Positions 7,870 to 16,556 are shown, counted from the first letter of the stretch. The stretch: DNA of 64,000 nucleotides from Fertoeibacter niger (GCF_009380135.2 NZ_WHUT02000008.1:186001-250000); one strand, 5' to 3'. Numbers and translations: made by a program. Notes: generated by a model from the letters alone, not told the origin.

Positions 7870-8624
7870 CACAGCGAGGCCGTGATGCCGCCATCGACAT
7901 AAAGGATGTGGCCGTTGACGAAACTCGCGGCATCGGATGCAAGGAAGATGCAGGCCCCCACCAGCTCATCCACTTGCCCCCAGCGGCCTGCGGGCGTGCG
8001 CTTTTCCAGCCAGGTGGTAAAGGCCGGGTCATTGACCAGCGCGTCGTTCAGCGGGGTCACGAAATACCCCGGCGCGATGGCGTTGCAGTTGAGCCCGTGG
8101 CGCGCCCAGTCGGTTGCCATGCCCTTGGTCAGGTTGCCCACCGCGCCCTTGGTCGCGGTATAGGGCGCGATGCCGGGGCGGGCGAGGGCGGTCTGCACCG
8201 AGGCGATGTTGATGATCCGGCCCCGATTGCGCCCGATCATGTGGCGCGCCACCGCCTGACCGACATGGAACACCGATGCGATGTTGGTCTGGAGCAGGCG
8301 TTCAAACGCCTCGGCCGGAAAATCCTCCAGCGGGCCGCGGTGCTGCATGCCTGCGTTGTTGACCAGAATGTCGATGGCGCCGTGATCGGCCTCGAACCCG
8401 TCCACCGCCGTGCGCACCGCCGCATGGTCGGTGGCATCAAAGGGCAGCGTCACCGCGCCGGGTATCTGCGCCGCCGCCGCTGCCAGCTTGCCCGCATCGC
8501 GCCCGTTCAGCACCACCTCTGCCCCCGCCGCCGCCAGGCCGCGCGCCAGTGCAAAGCCGATGCCCTGCGACGATCCGGTGATCAGCGCCCGCCGCCCCGT
8601 CAGATCGAAAAGCTGGATCCCCAT
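7869..8624 (-). CDS. idnO: Gluconate 5-dehydrogenase (5-keto-D-gluconate reductase), SDR family
   Basis: A 251-residue classical short-chain dehydrogenase. It has the cofactor motif GSSQGIG (residues 17-23), NNAG, the catalytic serine in NIASVQT and the YTATK catalytic pair. FDLTGRRALITG at the start and MATDWARHGLNCNAIAPGYF are typical of IdnO/Gno enzymes, which reduce 5-ketogluconate to gluconate. The ATG at 8624 sits behind CAGGGGG; a TTG ten codons upstream was not preferred. It is the first gene of the leftward gluconate operon, with the operator at 8674 in its promoter. Confidence 0.9.
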   Translation of the reverse strand: MGIQLFDLTGRRALITGSSQGIGFALARGLAAAGAEVVLNGRDAGKLAAAAAQIPGAVTLPFDATDHAAVRTAVDGFEADHGAIDILVNNAGMQHRGPLEDFPAEAFERLLQTNIASVFHVGQAVARHMIGRNRGRIINIASVQTALARPGIAPYTATKGAVGNLTKGMATDWARHGLNCNAIAPGYFVTPLNDALVNDPAFTTWLEKRTPAGRWGQVDELVGACIFLASDAASFVNGHILYVDGGITASL

Positions 8625-8673
8625 CGGTGCCCCCTGCAAGTTTTGTCTCGACAAGCTGTTGCCCTCCCGTTTA

Positions 8674-8687
8674 TGTTAACGATAACA
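8674..8687. promoter_or_regulatory. LacI-type (GntR-like) operator between divergent idn genes
   Basis: TGTTAACGATAACA is a near-perfect palindrome (12 of 14 positions symmetric) in the 99-base gap between idnO and the rightward dehydrogenase. It resembles the E. coli GntR/IdnR operator core, GTTA-n-CG-n-TAAC. Its reverse complement matches the site at 12717 at 13 of 14 positions. Confidence 0.75.
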
Positions 8688-8723
8688 CGCATTGTCAAGC
8701 GCGAAGCGAACGGAGCCCCGAGG

Positions 8724-9665
8724 ATGACAAAACCGCAGATCCTTCAGGTAGGGCCATACCCGGAATGGGATCAAGGCCCGCTGGATCAGGCCTTTACCAT
8801 GCACCGTCTTTTTGCAGCCTCCGACAAGGCGGCATTCCTTGCGACTGTTGGCCCGCAGGTGCGCGCCATTGCAACGCGGGGCGAACTGGGGGCCAATGCC
8901 GCGATGATCGCCGCCTGCCCGTTGCTGGAGGTGATCAGCGTTTACGGCGTTGGCTATGATGCCGTCGATCTGGCGGCCTGCCGGGCGCGCGGCATCCGTG
9001 TGACAAATACCCCCGATGTGCTGACCAATGACGTGGCCGACCTTGGCGTCGCGATGATGCTGATGCAGGCGCGCGGCATGCTGGGGGCGGAACGCTGGGT
9101 GCGTGACGGGTCATGGGCGGCCAAGGGCCTGTATCCTTTGCAGCGCAAGGTCTGGGGGCGGCGCGCGGGCATTCTGGGGCTGGGGCGCATCGGGCAGGCG
9201 GTAGCCACGCGGCTGGCAGGTTTCGGGATGGACATCGCCTATGGCGGCCCCCGGCCCAAGGACGTGCCGTGGGACTATATCGCCGATCCCGTGGCGCTGG
9301 CCACGCGGTCTGATTTCCTGTTCGTGACGCTGGCGGCATCGCCAGCCACCCGGCATACCGTGGGCCGTGATGTGATCGCGGCGCTGGGGCCCGAGGGTAT
9401 GCTGATCAACATCAGCCGCGCGTCGAACATTGATGAGGCGGCCTTGCTGGACGCGCTGGAAACCGGCGCGCTGGGGTCAGCCGCGCTGGATGTGTTTGAC
9501 GGCGAACCGGCGCTGAACCCGCGCTTTCTGGCGCTGCCCAATGTGCTGCTGCAACCGCATCACGCCTCGGGCACCATCGAGACGCGCAAGGCGATGGGCC
9601 AACTGTTACGTGACAACCTGACGGCGCATTTCGCAGGCCAGCCGCTGCGCACCCCGGTGCTGTGA
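8724..9665 (+). CDS. D-2-hydroxyacid dehydrogenase (2-ketogluconate/hydroxypyruvate reductase-like)
   Basis: A 313-residue NAD(P)-dependent reductase. The cofactor motif is GILGLGRIGQAVA. The catalytic triad is visible as arginine in INISRASN, glutamate in DVFDGEPALN and histidine in QPHHASG. The substrate-side segment VYGVGYDAVDL is also typical. In gluconate clusters such enzymes often reduce 2-keto- or 2,5-diketogluconate (GhrB-like), which fits here. The ATG at 8724 opens the rightward operon. The next gene overlaps its stop by one base. Confidence 0.85.
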   Translation: MTKPQILQVGPYPEWDQGPLDQAFTMHRLFAASDKAAFLATVGPQVRAIATRGELGANAAMIAACPLLEVISVYGVGYDAVDLAACRARGIRVTNTPDVLTNDVADLGVAMMLMQARGMLGAERWVRDGSWAAKGLYPLQRKVWGRRAGILGLGRIGQAVATRLAGFGMDIAYGGPRPKDVPWDYIADPVALATRSDFLFVTLAASPATRHTVGRDVIAALGPEGMLINISRASNIDEAALLDALETGALGSAALDVFDGEPALNPRFLALPNVLLQPHHASGTIETRKAMGQLLRDNLTAHFAGQPLRTPVL

Positions 9666-10696
9666 TGCGCGCGCTGGTGATCCATGCCGCGCATGACCTG
9701 CGCCTTGAAGACCGCCCCGAAGAAACCCCCGGCCATGGCCAGTTGCGCCTGCGTCTGGCCACGGGCGGCGTCTGCGGGTCGGATCTGCATTATTACCACA
9801 ACGGCGGTTTCGGCGCGGTGCGGCTGCGCGAACCAATGATCCTGGGGCATGAGGTGTCGGCCTTTGTCGAAAGCACTGGCCCCGGCGTGACCGGTTTTGC
9901 CAAGGGGCAGCTGGTGGCTGTGTCGCCCTCGCGCCCGTGCGGGGCCTGCCGGTTTTGTCTGGAAGGCTTGCCGAACCAGTGCCTGCACATGCGGTTCTAC
10001 GGCTCGGCCATGCCGTTCCCGCACATTCAGGGTGCGTTCCGCGAGATGCTGGTGGCCGATGCCAGCCAATGCGTTGACGCCACCGGCCTGACCCCGGGCG
10101 AGGCCGCGATGGCCGAACCGCTGGCCGTCGCCCTGCACGCGACCACCCGCGCGGGCGGGATGCTGGGCAAGCGCGTGCTGGTCACTGGCTGCGGACCGAT
10201 CGGCGTGCTGGCGATACTTGCGGCGCGACGGGCGGGCGCGGCCGAGATCGTGGCGACCGACCTGTCGGATTTCACGCTGGCGATGGCCCGTCAGGCCGGG
10301 GCCGACCGCACGGTCAACATGGCCACCGATGCCGATGGCCTGTCGGGCTATGCCGCCGACAAGGGGCATTTCGACGTGCATTACGAATGTTCCGGTGCCG
10401 CGCCTGCGCTGGCCGCAGGCATTGCTGCCCTGCGCCCGCGCGGCGTGATCCTGCAACTGGGGCTGGGCGGCGACATGACCCTGCCGATGATGGCGATCAC
10501 CGCCAAGGAGCTGGAGCTGCGCGGTTCATTCCGCTTTCACAGCGAATTTGCGGTGGCGGTGGCGCTGATGCAAAAGGGTCTGATCGACGTGAAACCGCTG
10601 ATCACCCATACAATGCCACTGGACCGGGCCGAAGAGGCGTTCCGTCTGGCATCGGACCGGGGCCAAGCGATGAAGGCGCAGATCAGCTTTGCATGA
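9665..10696 (+). CDS. idnD: L-idonate 5-dehydrogenase (zinc-dependent)
   Basis: A 343-residue medium-chain dehydrogenase oxidising L-idonate to 5-keto-D-gluconate. The catalytic zinc ligands are C37 in GGVCGSDLHYYHNG and H62/E63 in GHE. The structural zinc site has C92, C95, C98 and C106. The Rossmann motif is GCGPIGVLA. The signature HYYHNGGFG is characteristic of IdnD and close relatives rather than sorbitol dehydrogenase. The ATG at 9665 overlaps the preceding stop (TGATG). With idnO and gntK in the neighbouring operon it makes a complete L-idonate route. Confidence 0.93.
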   Translation: MRALVIHAAHDLRLEDRPEETPGHGQLRLRLATGGVCGSDLHYYHNGGFGAVRLREPMILGHEVSAFVESTGPGVTGFAKGQLVAVSPSRPCGACRFCLEGLPNQCLHMRFYGSAMPFPHIQGAFREMLVADASQCVDATGLTPGEAAMAEPLAVALHATTRAGGMLGKRVLVTGCGPIGVLAILAARRAGAAEIVATDLSDFTLAMARQAGADRTVNMATDADGLSGYAADKGHFDVHYECSGAAPALAAGIAALRPRGVILQLGLGGDMTLPMMAITAKELELRGSFRFHSEFAVAVALMQKGLIDVKPLITHTMPLDRAEEAFRLASDRGQAMKAQISFA

Positions 10697-10773
10697 CGCC
10701 TGCGCCTCAGGCCTGCCGTTGCGCGGTGACGGATGATATGACGTGATCAGCAGCGCAGGGCAGGGAGGCCAGC

Positions 10774-11664
10774 ATGCCGCAGTTTGACATCATCGACCCG
10801 CGTTTTGGCAGCTATGTGATGGGCAATGCGCCGGTCAAGCGCATCGCCACCGGGTTTGACTGGGTGGAGGGCCCGGTCTGGTTCGGCGATGCGGGCTGCC
10901 TGCTGTTCTCCGACATTCCCGGCAACCGGGTGATGCGCTGGACTTCCGAGGGGATGACCACCTTCCGCCAGCCCTCGAATTTTGCCAATGGCCACACGCG
11001 CGACCGGCAGGGGCGGCTGATCAGCTGCGAACACGGGCTGCGCCGGGTGACGCGCACCGAATGGGATGGCGGCATCACGGTGATCGCCGATGCGCATCAG
11101 GGCAAGCCGCTGAATTCGCCCAATGATGTGGTGGTGGCATCGGATGGCGCGATCTGGTTCACCGATCCGCACTACGGCATCATGACCGACTATGAGGGGT
11201 TCCGGGCCGAACAGGAACAGCCCTGCCATGTCTACCGGGTGGATCCGGACGGCGGGATTGAGGCGGTGATCACCGACATGGCCTGCCCCAATGGTCTTGC
11301 CTTCAGCCCCGACGAAAGCCGCCTCTATGTGGCCGACACGGGCCGCATGTTCAGCCGCGACCCGCAGCATATCCGGGTGTTCGACATGGTGGATGGCCGC
11401 CCCCGCAACAGCCGCATCTTTCACACCGTAGCACCCGGCTGCGCCGATGGCATAAGGGTGGACAGCGACGGAAACCTGTGGACATCGGCGGGCGATGGCG
11501 TGCATTGCCTGTCGCCCGAAGGCGACCTGCTGGGCCGCATTCCCTTGCCTGAAACCGTGTCGAACCTGTGCTTTGGCGGGCGCGCGAAACATCAGCTTTT
11601 CATCACGGCGACCACCAGCGTCTACAGCGTGATCCTGAACCGTCGCGGGGTGCAATGGCCATAG
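10774..11664 (+). CDS. gnl: SMP-30/gluconolactonase family protein
   Basis: A 296-residue six-bladed beta-propeller lactonase. The metal-binding acidic residues are visible in WVEGPVW, the NSPNDVVV segment (asparagine and aspartate) and the C-terminal ADGIRVDSDGNLW. The blade motif GAIWFTDPHYG is typical of bacterial gluconolactonases such as XylC and Gnl. It would open D-glucono-1,5-lactone or a related aldonolactone to the free acid, feeding gluconokinase. No signal peptide is seen, so it is probably cytoplasmic. It lies 77 bases after idnD behind GGGAGG and is likely co-transcribed. Confidence 0.88.
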   Translation: MPQFDIIDPRFGSYVMGNAPVKRIATGFDWVEGPVWFGDAGCLLFSDIPGNRVMRWTSEGMTTFRQPSNFANGHTRDRQGRLISCEHGLRRVTRTEWDGGITVIADAHQGKPLNSPNDVVVASDGAIWFTDPHYGIMTDYEGFRAEQEQPCHVYRVDPDGGIEAVITDMACPNGLAFSPDESRLYVADTGRMFSRDPQHIRVFDMVDGRPRNSRIFHTVAPGCADGIRVDSDGNLWTSAGDGVHCLSPEGDLLGRIPLPETVSNLCFGGRAKHQLFITATTSVYSVILNRRGVQWP

Positions 11665-11691
11665 GGTGCATTGCAGCAAAGGAATGGTCGC

Positions 11692-12744
11692 CTAGCCCGT
11701 CTCGCCCGGCACCAGCCGTGTAGGCACGGCGATGACATCGGCCCCCGGTTCGCCTTTCAGCCGGGCCACCAGCGCCTCTGCCGCCGCCTTGCCGATGGCG
11801 GTGGTGGGCACCACCGTGGTGGTCAGGCGGCGCGGCAGGACCGAGGCCGCCTCCATCCCGCCCCAGCCCACGATGCCCAGATCCCCCGGCACATTGACCC
11901 CGCGCGCGGTGCAATAGGCCAGACCGCCGATAGCCATCTCGTCATTGTGGAAATACACCACATCCAGATGCGGGCTGCGGGCCAGCAGCACCTCCAGCCC
12001 GTAAAAACCGGCGTAAAAGCCGGGGCTGTCGTGCAGCACCTCGCGGTCGGCCAATGGGTGCCCGGCGCGGGAAAGTGCCGCCGCAAACCCCTCCAGCCGC
12101 GCCTGTCCCATCACATCCGACCGCGACAGCGCCCCCACGAACCCTGCGCGGCGGCGGCCCCGGCGGATCAGGAACTGGCCCATCTCGACCCCGCAGTCGA
12201 AATGCGAAAACCCGACAGAGATATCAATCGGGCTGGTATTCAGATCCCACAGTTCCACCACTGGCATGCCCGCATTGCGCAGCAGATCCACCGTGCCGGG
12301 CGTGTGGTTTCGCCCTGACAGGATGACCCCGGCGGGCCGCCAGCTGATGACCTGCCGCAGCCATGCCTCTTCTTCTTCCGCCGCGTGGTTGTTGCAGCCG
12401 ATCATCACCTGATAGCCAAGGCGTCTCAGGGCGCGGTCCACGCCATCCAGCACATGCCCGAACAGGCCCGAGGTCAGACGCGGCACACAGATGCCCACCA
12501 GTGTCGAGGCGTCAGACCCCAGCGCCGCCGCCAGCCTGTTGGGCACATAGCCAAGGCGGCTGGCCACCTGCATCACACGGTCGCGCGTGCCGTCGGAATA
12601 GCCCGATCCCCCGCGCAGCACACGGCTGACCGTCATTTTCGACACGCCGGTGGCACGGGCGATATCCTCCAGATTGGCCTTGCCACGGCGCTCGGGGGGG
12701 GCTGCCCCCTGTGGAATGTTATCGTTAACTTTATCGCTTGACAA
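11692..12744 (-). CDS. LacI-family regulator of sugar-acid uptake genes
   Basis: A 350-residue repressor divergent from the ribose-type ABC importer. The DNA-binding helices read LEDIARATGVSKMTVSRVL (about residues 25-43), and the sensor domain follows. MPVVELWDLNTSPIDISVGF is similar to the matching segment of the LacI protein at 5090-6100, so the two are paralogues. No ATG precedes the helix-turn-helix; the start is a TTG at 12744 with AGGGGG six bases upstream. The operator at 12717-12730 therefore falls inside codons 5-9 of this gene. Confidence 0.88.
   Translation of the reverse strand: MSSDKVNDNIPQGAAPPERRGKANLEDIARATGVSKMTVSRVLRGGSGYSDGTRDRVMQVASRLGYVPNRLAAALGSDASTLVGICVPRLTSGLFGHVLDGVDRALRRLGYQVMIGCNNHAAEEEEAWLRQVISWRPAGVILSGRNHTPGTVDLLRNAGMPVVELWDLNTSPIDISVGFSHFDCGVEMGQFLIRRGRRRAGFVGALSRSDVMGQARLEGFAAALSRAGHPLADREVLHDSPGFYAGFYGLEVLLARSPHLDVVYFHNDEMAIGGLAYCTARGVNVPGDLGIVGWGGMEAASVLPRRLTTTVVPTTAIGKAAAEALVARLKGEPGADVIAVPTRLVPGETG
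12717..12730. promoter_or_regulatory. LacI-type operator overlapping the start of the lacI gene
   Basis: TGTTATCGTTAACT is a near-palindrome matching the reverse complement of the 8674 site at 13 of 14 bases. It lies inside the first codons of the LacI gene and about 100 bases before the divergent ATPase start. A repressor bound here could block its own transcription. Confidence 0.7.
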
Positions 12745-12774
12745 CGCGGCCCCCTGCGGTTCAGGATCAAGCTA

Positions 12775-12788
12775 CGTTACCGATAAAC
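12775..12788. promoter_or_regulatory. Second, weaker LacI-type operator at ABC promoter
   Basis: CGTTACCGATAAAC matches the 8674 operator at 10 of 14 positions. It sits between a TTGACA hexamer (12738-12743) and the importer start at 12828. Its centre is 58 bases from that of the 12717 site, so cooperative binding or looping is conceivable. Confidence 0.5.
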
Positions 12789-12827
12789 CTGCCGCAAGAG
12801 CAGGGTCGGCAGGGGAGGAGACCCGCC

Positions 12828-14321
12828 ATGACACCGGCCACCGAAGGCCTTTTCTTTGACCGCGTCGTCAAAAGTTTTGGCGGTACGCAGGCGTTGAAAG
12901 GCGTGTCGCTGAAAGTGGCGCGTGGCGAGATTGTGGCCTTGCTGGGCGAAAACGGCGCGGGCAAATCGACCCTCATCAAGACGCTTGGCGGCATCTACCG
13001 CCCCGACAGCGGCGGCGTGTTCATCGATGGCGCGGCCTATGCCCACGAGGCGGGGCGCAGCGGCGGGCAGAAAGTGGCCTTCATCCATCAGGATCTGGGT
13101 CTGATCGAATGGATGAGCGTGGCCGAGAACATCGCGCTGGCCCTGGGCTATGTGCGTCGCGGCCGCCGCATCGACTGGGCCGCGACCGAGGCCCGCGCCG
13201 ACGCGGCCCTGGCGCTGGTGGAGGAAGAGTTTCCCGCCACCGTTCGCGTTGCCAGCCTGACGCGCACGCAGAAATCCCTTGTGGCGATTTCCCGCGCGCT
13301 GGCCGCAGAGTGTGACTTTCTGGTGCTGGACGAACCAACGGCCAGCCTTCCGGCGGATGAGGTGGAACGCCTGTTCGCCGCCCTGCGCCCCTTGAAGGCG
13401 CGCGGTGTGGGAATGATCTATGTCAGCCACCGGCTTGACGAAATCTTTCGCATCGCCGACCGGGTGGCTGTGCTGCGCGACGGGCAGATGGTGGGGATGC
13501 GCGCGATTGACCATGCCACGCCCGAGGAACTGGTCAGCCTGATCGTGGGCCGCAAGGCGCGCGAGATCAACCGCCCCGCCGTGCAGGACGGCCCGGCAAT
13601 CCTGCGGGTGGAGGGGCTGGCCACGCCACAGGTCGGCCCGGTCAGTTTTGACATAAGGCGGGGCGAATTGCTGGGCCTTGCCGGTCTGCGCGGCGCGGGG
13701 CATGAAGACATAGGCCGTGCGTTGTTCGGGGTGATGCCGCATGCCGGGCAGGTGACGCTGGACGGCAAGGCGCCGGTGCTGGCCTCGGCCCAGACGGCCA
13801 TGCAGTCGGGCATCGGGCTGGTGGCGCGGGACAGGGTGGGCGAAAGCATTGCGCCCGGCCTTTCCATCCGCGAGAATGCGTTTCTGAACCCCTCGGCCAC
13901 GGGGCGCGGCCTGCTGTCGCTGATGACCCCGGGGCGCGAGGCGGCAACGGTGCACCGTATTGGCCAACGCGTCGGCCTGTCGCCCAATGACCCCGCGCTG
14001 GCAATCGAGGCGCTGTCGGGCGGCAACCAGCAAAAGGTGGTGGTGGGCCGCTGGCTCGGTTCAGGCCGGCGTCTGCTGATCACCGAAGACCCGACAGCAG
14101 GCGTCGATGTGGGGGCCAAGGCCGAGATTTACCACCTGCTGTATCAGGCGCTGGCCAGCGGGATGGGGGTACTGGTCGTGTCCACCGATTTTGAGGAAAT
14201 CGCCAACATCTGCCACCGCGCCATTGTGTTTTCGCGGGGCCTGCCCGTGGCCGAACTGTCGGGCGTCGAACTGTCCACCGAATCCCTGATCCAGGCCGCT
14301 TCGGCCGGTGAAGCTGCCTGA
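12828..14321 (+). CDS. Sugar ABC transporter ATP-binding protein, RbsA/XylG-type tandem ATPase
   Basis: A 497-residue protein with two ABC domains, as in ribose- and xylose-type importers. Domain one has Walker A GENGAGKST and Walker B FLVLDEPTASL. Its signature is divergent, LTRTQKSLVAISRAL, in place of an LSxxQ form. Domain two has the degenerate P-loop GLRGAGHEDIG usual for this family, signature LSGGNQQKVVVGRWL, and a Walker B ending in EDPTAGVDVGAK. The ATG at 12828 follows GGGGAGGAG; upstream in-frame sequence is promoter DNA. It starts an ATPase-permease-binding protein operon. Confidence 0.92.
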   Translation: MTPATEGLFFDRVVKSFGGTQALKGVSLKVARGEIVALLGENGAGKSTLIKTLGGIYRPDSGGVFIDGAAYAHEAGRSGGQKVAFIHQDLGLIEWMSVAENIALALGYVRRGRRIDWAATEARADAALALVEEEFPATVRVASLTRTQKSLVAISRALAAECDFLVLDEPTASLPADEVERLFAALRPLKARGVGMIYVSHRLDEIFRIADRVAVLRDGQMVGMRAIDHATPEELVSLIVGRKAREINRPAVQDGPAILRVEGLATPQVGPVSFDIRRGELLGLAGLRGAGHEDIGRALFGVMPHAGQVTLDGKAPVLASAQTAMQSGIGLVARDRVGESIAPGLSIRENAFLNPSATGRGLLSLMTPGREAATVHRIGQRVGLSPNDPALAIEALSGGNQQKVVVGRWLGSGRRLLITEDPTAGVDVGAKAEIYHLLYQALASGMGVLVVSTDFEEIANICHRAIVFSRGLPVAELSGVELSTESLIQAASAGEAA

Positions 14322-14328
14322 GGTTGCC

Positions 14329-15351
14329 ATGCCATCCATCGAATCCAGTGCTGTCGAACCCACCAAGGACGAGCTTCGCGGCCTGTCGCCCATGGCGCGG
14401 ATGATCCGCCTTGCGCCGACTTATGGCCTTGTCATCCTGATGTTCGGGCTGATCATCCTGTTCTCGGTCCTGCTGCCCAACACCTTTCCCACGGCCTTGA
14501 ATGTGCGCGCGATCCTGTCGGACAAGGCGATCATTGCCCTGCTGTCACTGGCCGCGATGATCCCGATGGTGGCGGGGCGCATCGACCTGACCGTGGGCTA
14601 TGGCATTGTTCTGTGGCACATTCTGGCGATCAGTTTGCAAACCATGTATGGCCTGCCTTGGCCGGTGGCGGTGGGCATCGTGCTGATCCTTGGCATCGTG
14701 ACGGGGGTGCTGAACGGCATTCTGGTGGAAGTTGCCCGCATCGACAGCTTCATCGCCACCCTCGGCACCGGCACCATCCTTTATGCCTTGGCACTGTGGC
14801 ACACCGGGGGGCGGCAGATGGTGGGTGCCCTGCCGCCGGAGTTCTACGCCCTCAGCACCACATTCATCTTTGGCCTGCCGATCACGGCGTTCTACGTTTT
14901 GGCGATAACCGTGACCCTTTGGGTGGTGTTGGAATACACGCCCGTTGGCCGTTACCTCTATGCCATCGGTGCCAACCAGCGCGCGGCAGAACTGAACGGC
15001 ATCCCCACGCGGAAATTCGTGGTGGGAGCCTTTGTGACATCGGGCCTGCTGACCGCGCTGGCGGGGGTGCTGCTGGCGTCAAAACTGCGGATCGGGCAGG
15101 CGTCTGTGGGGCTGGAGTTTCTGCTGCCGGCACTTGTGGGTGCGTTCCTGGGATCAACCACCATCAAGCCGGGGCGCGTCAATGTCTGGGGCACCATCGT
15201 GGGGGTGATGATCCTTGCGGTGGGGATTTCGGGCATCCAGCAATTCGGCGGCAGTTTCTGGGTGGAGCCGATGTTCAACGGCGCCACGCTGCTGATCGCC
15301 ATCGGCATCGCGGGCTATGCGCAACGCAAGAAGGGCGCAAAGCCCAAGTAA
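14329..15351 (+). CDS. Sugar ABC transporter permease, RbsC-type
   Basis: A 340-residue inner-membrane permease (BPD_transp_2 family) with about nine or ten hydrophobic segments. The family signature region MIPMVAGRIDLTVGYGI corresponds to the conserved VxxSGGIDLSVG stretch, and GRYLYAIGANQRAAELNGIPT is the usual cytoplasmic loop before the last helices. It begins seven bases after the ATPase stop, with TGAGG in front of the ATG at 14329. It would move the sugar or aldonate delivered by the binding protein encoded next. Confidence 0.92.
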   Translation: MPSIESSAVEPTKDELRGLSPMARMIRLAPTYGLVILMFGLIILFSVLLPNTFPTALNVRAILSDKAIIALLSLAAMIPMVAGRIDLTVGYGIVLWHILAISLQTMYGLPWPVAVGIVLILGIVTGVLNGILVEVARIDSFIATLGTGTILYALALWHTGGRQMVGALPPEFYALSTTFIFGLPITAFYVLAITVTLWVVLEYTPVGRYLYAIGANQRAAELNGIPTRKFVVGAFVTSGLLTALAGVLLASKLRIGQASVGLEFLLPALVGAFLGSTTIKPGRVNVWGTIVGVMILAVGISGIQQFGGSFWVEPMFNGATLLIAIGIAGYAQRKKGAKPK

Positions 15352-15378
15352 TTCAATATAAACGGGAGGATACCAACC

Positions 15379-16467
15379 ATGCTGAGAAGAACCTTTGCGA
15401 TCTCGCTTCTGGCGCTGACCGCAGCAATGCCCGCCTTTGCCGATGCCGTGTCGGATGCCATGGCGGATGTCGAGAAATACGCGGGCCAGAAAACCGTGTG
15501 GGACGGGCCGACCACCGGGCCAAAGGCGGCAGAGGGCAAGACCATCGTGGTGCTGGCCGCCGACATGAAGAACGGCGGCGTGCTGGGCGTGGCAAATGGC
15601 GTGACCGAAGCCGCGGCCAAGATCGGCTGGAACGTCAATGTGCTGGACGGTGCTGGTTCGGTGCAGGCACGGGCGGCGGCGTTCGGGCAGGCGCTGGCGT
15701 TGCAGCCCGATGGCATCATCATCAACGGATTTGACGCGGTGGAACAGCAGGCGGCGCTGGAACAGGCCAAGGCGGCGGGCATTCCGATGGTGGCCTGGCA
15801 CGCCGGGCCCGTGATCGGGCCTGATCCGGCCAGCGGGCTGTTCGCCAACATCTCGACTGACGCGATGGAGGTGTCGGCGGCGGCGGCGAAGTGGGCATTT
15901 GCCGATGCTGGCGGCAAGCCGGGTGTGGTGATCTTCACCGACAGCACCTATGCGATTGCCATCGCCAAGGCCGACAAGATCAAGGAAACCATCGAGGCGC
16001 TGGGTGGCACGGTGCTGGAATATGTTGATACGCCCATTGCCGACACGTCAAACCGGATGCCCACGCTGACCACCGCCCTGTTGCAGAAATACGGCGCAGG
16101 CTGGACACATGCGCTGGCGATCAATGACATCTATTTCGATTTCATGGGGCCGTCGCTGGCAGCGGCAGGCATCGCGGGCGATGGCGCACCCAAGGCCGTG
16201 GCGGCGGGTGACGGGTCGGAAAGCGCCTATCAGCGCATCCGTTCGGCACAGTATCAGGCGGTGACGGTGGCGGAACCGCTGAACCTGCAAGGCTGGCAGC
16301 TGGTGGACGAGCTGAACCGGGCCATCAGCGGCGAGGCATGGTCGGGCTACACCTCGCCCCTGCATGTGGTCACGGCGGCGAACATCAGCTTTGATGGGGG
16401 CGATGCGAACATCTTCGATCCGGGCAATGGCTACCGCGAGGCCTATGCCGCGATCTGGGGCAAGTAA
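15379..16467 (+). CDS. Periplasmic sugar-binding protein, RbsB-like (type 1 fold)
   Basis: A 362-residue secreted binding protein. The start has GGGAGG in front and a standard signal peptide (MLRRTFAISLLALTAAMPAFA). The mature protein has the Peripla_BP_4 pattern: KTIVVLAADMKNGG, GVTEAAAKIGWNVNVLDGAGS, PDGIIINGFDA and WHAGPVIGPD. It is the last gene of the LacI-controlled importer operon, followed by a strong hairpin. Given the surrounding genes, the ligand is probably an aldonate (gluconate, idonate) or the parent sugar; this is inference. Confidence 0.9.
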   Translation: MLRRTFAISLLALTAAMPAFADAVSDAMADVEKYAGQKTVWDGPTTGPKAAEGKTIVVLAADMKNGGVLGVANGVTEAAAKIGWNVNVLDGAGSVQARAAAFGQALALQPDGIIINGFDAVEQQAALEQAKAAGIPMVAWHAGPVIGPDPASGLFANISTDAMEVSAAAAKWAFADAGGKPGVVIFTDSTYAIAIAKADKIKETIEALGGTVLEYVDTPIADTSNRMPTLTTALLQKYGAGWTHALAINDIYFDFMGPSLAAAGIAGDGAPKAVAAGDGSESAYQRIRSAQYQAVTVAEPLNLQGWQLVDELNRAISGEAWSGYTSPLHVVTAANISFDGGDANIFDPGNGYREAYAAIWGK

Positions 16468-16482
16468 GGTCGCAGACCGGGT

Positions 16483-16508
16483 GATGGGGCCGGGCATCCG
16501 GCCCCATC
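16483..16508. terminator. Hairpin terminator between convergent genes
   Basis: GATGGGGCCGG / CCGGCCCCATC is a perfect 11-base stem with a GCAT loop, 15 bases after the binding-protein stop. The opposing xylosidase gene ends 49 bases beyond it. The stem can fold on both strands, although no T-run follows. Confidence 0.65.
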
Positions 16509-16556
16509 ATCACCTGCCACCCTGATCGGCGCTGCAACTAATGCCAGTTCCGCAGG

